Origin: JANNGZ01 sp031404155
GTDB taxonomy: Bacteria; Pseudomonadota; Gammaproteobacteria; Burkholderiales; Burkholderiaceae_C
Direction of reading: 5' to 3'
Assembly: GCA_031404155.1 (NCBI GenBank)
Contig: JANNGZ010000021.1
Location: forward strand, 1-19,196
Length of the DNA: 19,196 bases
The notes beneath the pieces are model-generated. The model was not told the origin of the DNA, did no database searches, and saw only the letters and a list, made by a program, of their open reading frames with translations. A program made the translations under genes and the position numbers. Below, in pieces: positions 14,590-19,196 of this stretch (the stretch's first letter is position 1; every line of letters begins with the position of its first letter).

Positions 14590-16029
14590 TCAGCGCAACG
14601 CGAGCGGGTCGGTGCGCAGCGCTTCGCCGACCAGGCCGTGGCCGAACACCGGGTCGCGGCCGGGCGCGCCGAGGTCGAGCGCGAGGCGGACAAGTTCATC
14701 CAACACGCGAGCCGCGTTCGCCGCGTCGGGCTCATGCAGGCGTTGTGCGATCAGGCCCGCGACCACCGGCGCCGCGAACGAGGTACCCCGTGCGGCCGCG
14801 TAGCCGCGCGCACCGGCCGCCACCGCCACGTCCGCACCGGGCGCGGCGAACATCACCTGCAGCCCGCGCAGCGCTTCGGCGATCACGCGCTGGCGGGCGT
14901 CGACCGCGGTCACGCCGACGACCTGCGGGTACGCCGCCGGGTACAGCGGTGGCGCCGCGGGCCCGTCGTTGCCGACCGCGGCGACAAGCACATGGCCCTT
15001 GGCCACAAAGGCGCGCACCACCTGCTCGAGCGTGCGGTTCGCCGGGCCGACCAGGCTCACATTGACCACCGGCACCCGCTCACGCGCCATCCAGGCCAGG
15101 GCCGCGGCAATCGTGTCGACAGCGCCTTCGCCGCCGGCTCCCGCACCCGCACTCCCGCTTGCACTGCCCCCGCTCGCCCCGTCGCCACATTGCACTGTCG
15201 CGGCATACAGCGTCGCGGTGGGCAGCACGCCGCGAAAGCGCGTGTCGCGGCCAACCAGCAAGGACGCCACCGCGGTGCCGTGGGCACTCGGCGCGGCCGG
15301 CTTCGTGCAGGCGCGAACGCGGATATCGACGCCGCGAAAGGCCGGGTGGGTGGTGTCCACCGCGCCATCGATGAGCCCGACGCGAGAGCCGGGCGCGTCG
15401 GGCGCCGAGGCGCCGGCGACTGGGACGACCGAAGGTGCGGCAGAAGGAGTGCCCGCGGGGCCGGCACGCTGTGGCGTGGCCGGCGGCGCGGTGCCGTCGA
15501 CGGCACCGCTACCTGTGTAGACATGGTTGAAGTCGATCACCGCGTCGGGCGCGAGCGCGCGCAGTCGCTCCAGCGCAGCAGCCGTCGCCAGGCCCCGCGG
15601 CGAGCGTAGCACCGCCACGCGCAGGTCCAGCCCGTCGAGCCCCTGCTCGCGCAGCAGCGTGAAGCCCTCGGCAAACGCGGCGTCGAGCAGCGCGGCGCTC
15701 GGCGAGGTCCCCGTCAACGTCGGGCTCAAGGTCACGGTCAACTCGCCACGAACGATCGGCTCGCCCGCCGGGTCGGCCTCGAAGCGGGCCGGGTCGCGCC
15801 GCAGCAGCTCGTTGACATGGCGCCGGCGCCGCTCGAGCAGGTCGGGCGGCGCCAGCTCGCGCTCGAGGGAACGCAGGTTCCGGTTCAAGTCCACCGACGG
15901 CGGCTGGCTGGGCAGGGTCGGCAACGCGGGCAGGCGCGGCAGGCCGCCACCAAGCTGCGCCGCGGCCGGAGGCGCCAGCATGAGCAGGTGACCCGACAGG
16001 GCGGCAGCGAGCAAGCGAGGCAGTTTCAT
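14590..16029 (-). CDS. Exported S8 family (subtilisin-like) serine protease
   Basis: A 479-aa protein. The signal peptide is MKLPRLLAAALSGHLLMLAP ending near PAAAQ. The N-terminal region (about 26-170) has a Pro-rich start, a charged helical part (LERRRRHVNELLRRDP) and a compact domain that may be a propeptide or inhibitory domain. The peptidase domain spans about 215-470. The Asp motif is VGLIDGAVD (D221), the His motif SAHGTAVASLLVG (H250), the oxyanion Asn AAVGNDGPAAP (N354) and the Ser motif GTSFAAPVVAG (S417). All catalytic residues are present. A Gly/Ser/Ala loop at about 284-302 interrupts the domain. It diverges from an ECF sigma/anti-sigma pair across a 102-bp gap, suggesting shared control. 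ATG 16029 gives the clean signal peptide; upstream starts do not. The substrate is unknown. Confidence 0.92.
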   Translation of the reverse strand: MKLPRLLAAALSGHLLMLAPPAAAQLGGGLPRLPALPTLPSQPPSVDLNRNLRSLERELAPPDLLERRRRHVNELLRRDPARFEADPAGEPIVRGELTVTLSPTLTGTSPSAALLDAAFAEGFTLLREQGLDGLDLRVAVLRSPRGLATAAALERLRALAPDAVIDFNHVYTGSGAVDGTAPPATPQRAGPAGTPSAAPSVVPVAGASAPDAPGSRVGLIDGAVDTTHPAFRGVDIRVRACTKPAAPSAHGTAVASLLVGRDTRFRGVLPTATLYAATVQCGDGASGGSASGSAGAGAGGEGAVDTIAAALAWMARERVPVVNVSLVGPANRTLEQVVRAFVAKGHVLVAAVGNDGPAAPPLYPAAYPQVVGVTAVDARQRVIAEALRGLQVMFAAPGADVAVAAGARGYAAARGTSFAAPVVAGLIAQRLHEPDAANAARVLDELVRLALDLGAPGRDPVFGHGLVGEALRTDPLALR

Positions 16030-16078
16030 CGTCGTCCAGGGTAACTTGCGGGAGGATGCGCGGGGCGCATTCCAACCA

Positions 16079-16104
16079 AACGACCGAGGCATGGAAGAAA
16101 ATCC
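16079..16104 (-). promoter_or_regulatory. Weak ECF-like promoter candidate for the S8 protease
   Basis: On the minus strand GGATTT (16104-16099), 16 nt, then CGTT (16082-16079), preceded by T as in the two stronger sites. The -35 half matches only GGA. A leader of about 43 nt would result. It overlaps the opposing sigma-gene promoter candidate. Confidence 0.3.
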
Positions 16105-16118
16105 CCTGCTGCTTCGTT
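16093..16118 (+). promoter_or_regulatory. ECF-type autoregulatory promoter candidate of the sigma gene
   Basis: GGAAGA (16093-16098), 16 nt, then CGTT (16115-16118). GGAA-type -35 and CGT-type -10 elements are usual for ECF sigma factors, which commonly activate their own gene. A start near 16125 would leave only a few nucleotides before ATG 16132, consistent with the lack of a Shine-Dalgarno there. Confidence 0.5.
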
Positions 16119-16131
16119 CTTGTCTCATCGG

Positions 16132-16626
16132 ATGCCCGAATCGCCCAGCTTCAGCGTTGACGAGTTGACCGCCCTGCTGCCGCGCCTGCGGCGGTTTGCA
16201 CGGCTGGTGACACGCCAGCGCGAGGACGCGGACGACCTGGTGCAGATCGCGGTCGAACGTGCGCTGTTGCGCGCTGACCAATGGCAACAAGGCACGAAGC
16301 TCGACAGCTGGATGTTCAGGATCATGAAAAACGCTTGGATCGACGAGGTGCGGGCTCGCGCGCGGCGCAGCGAGGTGTTGCTACCCGAAGAGGCCGGCGA
16401 GCAGGTGGGCGTGGCGAGCAACGAGCAGCAGATCGACCGCCTGGCGATCCAGAAGGCGATGAGCCAGCTCGGTGACGAGCAACGCCTGGCGATCGGCCTG
16501 GTGCTGGTGGAGGGGCTGGCCTACAAGGAGGCGGCCGAAGTGCTCGAGATTCCGATCGGCACGCTCACCAGCCGCATCGCCCGCGGCCGCGAAACGCTGC
16601 AAGCCCTGCTCGGAGGCTCACGATGA
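16132..16626 (+). CDS. ECF-type RNA polymerase sigma factor
   Basis: A 164-aa protein, the usual ECF length. Region 2 (about 10-75) contains LLPRLRRFARLVTRQREDAD and DLVQIAVERALL, with -10 recognition around SWMFRIMKNAWIDEVRARAR. Region 4 (about 105-160) contains LGDEQRLAIGLVLVEGLAYK and EAAEVLEIPIGTLTSRIARG, the helix-turn-helix that reads the -35. No region 3, as expected for the class. ATG 16132 is preferred; an in-frame TTG at 16120 would overlap the promoter candidate. Its stop overlaps the anti-sigma start as ATGA (16623-16626), a strong sign of coupled expression. It diverges from the S8 protease gene. The signal sensed is unknown. Confidence 0.94.
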   Translation: MPESPSFSVDELTALLPRLRRFARLVTRQREDADDLVQIAVERALLRADQWQQGTKLDSWMFRIMKNAWIDEVRARARRSEVLLPEEAGEQVGVASNEQQIDRLAIQKAMSQLGDEQRLAIGLVLVEGLAYKEAAEVLEIPIGTLTSRIARGRETLQALLGGSR

Positions 16627-17462
16627 ACCACGACGAGCGCCTGATCGCCTTTGTGGACGGCGAACTCGACGACGCCGAACAGGCCGCGTTCAGCGCCGAG
16701 ATGGCTGCCGACCCGGCACTCGCCGAGCGAGTGGCGCAGCAACTCGCGCTGCGCGAGCGGGTGCGCGCGGCCTACGCCCCGGTGCTCGACGAACCGGTGC
16801 CCGAGCGCCTGCTCGCCGTGTTGCGCGGTGATGCCCGTACCGATCCGCGTGGTGAGCCGCGTGAGGAACCGCCCGCCGATGCGCAGGCGAAGAAGGTGTT
16901 CGACCTCGCCCTGGCCCGCGCCGCACGGCGTGCGCCGCCCGCAGCGGTGGTGTTGGCGCCGCGGCGCTGGCAGCTGCCGCAATGGGGCGCGTTGGCCGCG
17001 AGCTTGTTCGTGGGCGTGATCGGCGGCTATGGGCTGCTCGGCGCCAACGAACCCTTGAACACCGCCGGCGACGGCGCGCTGGTGGCCGGCGGCGTGCTGG
17101 CGCAGGCGCTCTCGCAGCAACTCGCCAGCGCGCCCGCGGCGGCTTCCGGCAACCCGCCCGGAACGCCGAGCGGGGTGCAGATCGGTGTCAGCTATGTCGC
17201 GACCTCGGGTGAGCTGTGCCGAAGTTTTGTGCTCGAAGCCGCACAGCCGCTGGCCGGGCTGGCCTGCCATGAAACCGACCGCGACCGCTGGCGCATGCGG
17301 CTCGTCACCCCGGCCGCCCCTACCGAAGGCGCCGGCGCCTACCGCATGGCCGCGGGCGCGCTGCCGCCGGCGCTGGCGCGGGCGATCGACGAGTCGATGC
17401 GCGACGCGCCGCTGGACGCCGCGGGTGAGCGCGCGGCGCGCGATCGCGGCTGGCGGCCCTGA
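16623..17462 (+). CDS. Single-pass transmembrane anti-sigma factor
   Basis: A 279-aa protein coupled to the ECF sigma gene by a 4-nt overlap. The N-terminal cytoplasmic domain (about 1-115) starts MNHDERLIAFVDGELDDAEQ, the usual anti-sigma opening, but lacks the HxxxCxxC zinc motif. A transmembrane helix lies at about 121-140 (WGALAASLFVGVIGGYGLLG). The periplasmic part (about 141-279) has an Ala/Gly-rich linker, then a small domain with exactly two cysteines, in SGELCRSF (C199) and LACHE (C215), which could form a disulfide. It presumably holds the sigma factor at the membrane until the periplasmic domain senses a signal. The family call rests on context and the N-terminus. Confidence 0.88.
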   Translation: MNHDERLIAFVDGELDDAEQAAFSAEMAADPALAERVAQQLALRERVRAAYAPVLDEPVPERLLAVLRGDARTDPRGEPREEPPADAQAKKVFDLALARAARRAPPAAVVLAPRRWQLPQWGALAASLFVGVIGGYGLLGANEPLNTAGDGALVAGGVLAQALSQQLASAPAAASGNPPGTPSGVQIGVSYVATSGELCRSFVLEAAQPLAGLACHETDRDRWRMRLVTPAAPTEGAGAYRMAAGALPPALARAIDESMRDAPLDAAGERAARDRGWRP

Positions 17463-17759
17463 GCCTGCGCGTGCGGCGCCGCAAGGCGTTGCAAGGAGGG
17501 CGTTGGCCCGAACGCGATGTCATCGCGTGGGGGCTGTGGGGACGCGTTCCCTGCGTCGGGCCCCGATTCGGTCGGGGCTCGACCCCTGCCATCTGCCCGG
17601 CCTCGGGCCTTGCGAGGGCGGCTCCATCGCCGGGTTAATCGGCCTATGCATGGGAGCCTGGGTCGGGGCCAAAGTCCACGCCAGTGTCGACGTCAGGCGG
17701 CATGAGCCCGCTCCTACAATCGTCCGGCGCTCCCCGACAAGCCGTCTCGGCAATCCTCG
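17463..17759. other. 297-bp intergenic region with one hairpin, no gene seen
   Basis: Between the anti-sigma gene and the FAD oxidoreductase. A perfect 7-bp hairpin (GCCCCGA, 17560-17566, TTCGG loop, TCGGGGC, 17572-17578) could terminate the sigma operon, but lacks a T-tract. One frame encodes a Gly-rich hydrophobic stretch (SIAGLIGLCMGAWVGAKVHA, around 17624-17683) with no start or domain context. TACAAT at 17715-17720 could be a -10 for the next gene; no good -35 is seen. Confidence 0.5.
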
Positions 17760-19001
17760 ATGCCCCACCCCCTACCCACCCACTGCGATGTGCTCGTCGT
17801 CGGCGCCGGCCCCGCCGGCAGCGCCTGCGCGCAATGGCTGGCGCACGCCGGGCATGAGGTGGTGCTGGTGGATCAGCACGACTTTCCGCGCGACAAGGTT
17901 TGCGGCGACGGCTTGATCCCCGACGCCCATGCGGCGCTCAAGGTCTTGCGGGTGCACGACGAGGTGATGGCGCGGGCGCAGCGGGCGTCGCATGTGGCCT
18001 GCATCGGCCCGCGCGGCGGCCGTGTCGAGGTGCCGGGCGCGCTGGCGGTGCTGCCGCGGCGTGAGCTCGACGACATCCTCTGCCGCGCCGCCGTCGCCGC
18101 CGGCGCCAGGCTGTTCACCCCCTGGCGCTTCCAGGCGCCGATGTTCGAAGCCGACCGCAACGCGGAGCAGGTGGTTGTCGGCGCTCAGCTCAGCTCGGGA
18201 GCGCAGCTCGTCGAGGTGCGCGCCCGCTGGGTGGTGCTGGCCACCGGCGCGGTGCCCGCCGCCACACTCGCGGCCGGGGTTTGCGAGCGCCAGCGGCCGA
18301 GCGGCATTGCCTTGCGCGGCTATGTGAAAAACGAGGCGATGGCCGGGCGCCTCCAGGCGCTGGAGGTGGTCTGGCACCGCAAGCTCGCCCCCGGTTACGG
18401 CTGGATATTTCCCTGCCGCGACGGCGTCTTCAACATCGGCGTCGGGTCCCTGCAAAGCCACCGCCGCGCGGCCACCCAGGCGCCGCGGGACTTCAACCTG
18501 CGCGAGGTCTTCAAGGCCTTCACCGAGTTCTACGCGCCGGCGCGCGAGCTGATGCAAGGCGGCACGCTGCAAGGCGAGATGAAGGGCGCGCCGCTGCGCT
18601 GCACCTTGCAGGGCGCGAAATTCAGCCGCCCCGGCCTGCTGGTCACCGGCGAGGCGGCCGGCAGCACCTACGCCTTCAGCGGCGAAGGCATCGGCAAGGC
18701 GATGGAAACCGGCCTGGCCGCTGCGCGGGCGCTGATCGACGGCCTGCGCGAACAGCACAGCGACGCCCGGGTGCGCGGCGCCTACGAGGCCGCGCTGGTG
18801 GCGCTGAAGCCGCGCTTCGATCTCTACGAACAGGCCAACTCGGTGAACGAACACCCCTGGCTCGCCGACCTGGTGATCTGGCGTGCCCGCAAGAGCGCGC
18901 GGGTGATGCGGCGCATCGCGGGGGTGCTCGACGAGACCGCCAACCCCGGCAACCTGGTCAGCCCACGCGGCCTGATGAAGCTGTTTGTGCCGATCCGCTA
19001 G
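17760..19001 (+). CDS. FAD-dependent oxidoreductase, geranylgeranyl reductase family
   Basis: A 413-aa flavoprotein. The N-terminal Rossmann motif is DVLVVGAGPAGSACAQWLAH (GxGxxG, about 15-20), with the acidic end of strand 2 in VVLVDQHDFPRDKVCGDGL. The FPRDKVCGD sequence is characteristic of the geranylgeranyl reductase/tryptophan-halogenase-like group. A second flavin motif is LLVTGEAAGSTYAFSGEGIG with KAMETG (about 298-325). The C-terminal part is helical (SVNEHPWLADLVIWRARKSA). Family members reduce prenyl double bonds or oxidise diverse substrates; the substrate here cannot be read from the sequence. ATG 17760 directly precedes the Rossmann strand. It is followed 36 nt later by a glutamine amidotransferase gene on the same strand. 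Confidence 0.9.
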   Translation: MPHPLPTHCDVLVVGAGPAGSACAQWLAHAGHEVVLVDQHDFPRDKVCGDGLIPDAHAALKVLRVHDEVMARAQRASHVACIGPRGGRVEVPGALAVLPRRELDDILCRAAVAAGARLFTPWRFQAPMFEADRNAEQVVVGAQLSSGAQLVEVRARWVVLATGAVPAATLAAGVCERQRPSGIALRGYVKNEAMAGRLQALEVVWHRKLAPGYGWIFPCRDGVFNIGVGSLQSHRRAATQAPRDFNLREVFKAFTEFYAPARELMQGGTLQGEMKGAPLRCTLQGAKFSRPGLLVTGEAAGSTYAFSGEGIGKAMETGLAAARALIDGLREQHSDARVRGAYEAALVALKPRFDLYEQANSVNEHPWLADLVIWRARKSARVMRRIAGVLDETANPGNLVSPRGLMKLFVPIR

Positions 19002-19037
19002 GGCTGCCTCAGGCACCGCGTCGCAGGACACCGCCCC

Positions 19038-19196
19038 ATGTGCCAGCTGCTCGGCATGAACGCCAACACGCCGACCGACGTGATGTTCAGCTTCACCGGC
19101 CTGGCCACCCGCGCCGACGAACACAAGGACGGCTTCGGCATCGCGTTCTTCGAGGACAAGGGCTTGCGCCATCTCATCGACCACCACGGCGCGCGC
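19038..19196 (+). CDS. Class II glutamine amidotransferase (YafJ-like), 5' part only
   Basis: Fifty-three codons up to the window edge. The start MCQLLGMNANTPTDVMFSFT has the Cys2 that becomes the N-terminal nucleophile after Met removal. It continues GLATRADEHKDGFGIAFFED, matching the KDGWGIAFFE region of YafJ-type Ntn hydrolases. These remove ammonia from glutamine; the acceptor for this group is unknown. No strong ribosome binding site is seen. It may be co-transcribed with the upstream oxidoreductase. The family call is secure despite truncation. Confidence 0.9.
   Translation, partial: MCQLLGMNANTPTDVMFSFTGLATRADEHKDGFGIAFFEDKGLRHLIDHHGAR

Noticed and set aside
16068..16073. Minus-strand GGAATG upstream of the S8 protease as a -35 box
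   Set aside because: At 16 nt spacing the following sequence is not CGTT-like; the GGATTT-N16-CGTT alternative fits better.
17517..17705. Small plus-strand frame in the anti-sigma/oxidoreductase gap
   Set aside because: No ribosome binding site, Arg-rich random-looking composition, no recognisable motif.

Overview
The window is very GC-rich, has tightly packed genes, and shows the gene order and protein types of a Burkholderiales betaproteobacterium, probably in the Rubrivivax/Leptothrix/Ideonella neighbourhood. This is a judgement from gene content, not from a search. Housekeeping genes fill the left part. A more individual accessory region lies to the right.

Left part, minus strand (1-6031): read 5'->3' on the minus strand, argS (arginyl-tRNA synthetase) overlaps a SPOR-domain membrane protein gene by 4 nt. 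A dsbA-type thiol oxidoreductase follows, then lptA and lptB (LPS transport) and rpoN (sigma-54), which is cut by the left window edge. Plus strand from 6158: a Ser/Thr protein kinase fused to a cyclic-nucleotide-binding-like domain, then two small exported PsiF-repeat proteins separated by a strong terminator, then a pair of 67-bp intergenic repeats.

Middle (8720-13225): a LysR regulator (minus), a decayed Fpg/MutM-family glycosylase pseudogene, an (S)-2-haloacid dehalogenase and malate synthase G. The last two could act in one route (haloacetate to glycolate, then via glyoxylate to malate). The block ends in a 12-bp-stem terminator shared with the convergent gene.

Right part (13246-17462): a candidate envelope-stress module. 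It consists of an ECF sigma factor translationally coupled to a single-pass anti-sigma factor, a divergently transcribed exported S8 (subtilisin-like) protease, and a secreted cysteine-free low-complexity protein with Gly-rich, LEA-like, Thr/Ala/Gly and QGAT-repeat blocks. The sequences upstream of the sigma gene and of the low-complexity gene share the same bipartite motif, GGAAGAAA-N13-TCGTT, with identical spacing. A weaker version (GGATTT, same spacing, TCGTT) lies in front of the protease. This suggests one autoregulated regulon and is the most interesting signal in the window.

The right edge carries a geranylgeranyl-reductase-type FAD oxidoreductase and the first 53 codons of a class II glutamine amidotransferase. 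I saw no rRNA, tRNA, CRISPR array or insertion sequence.
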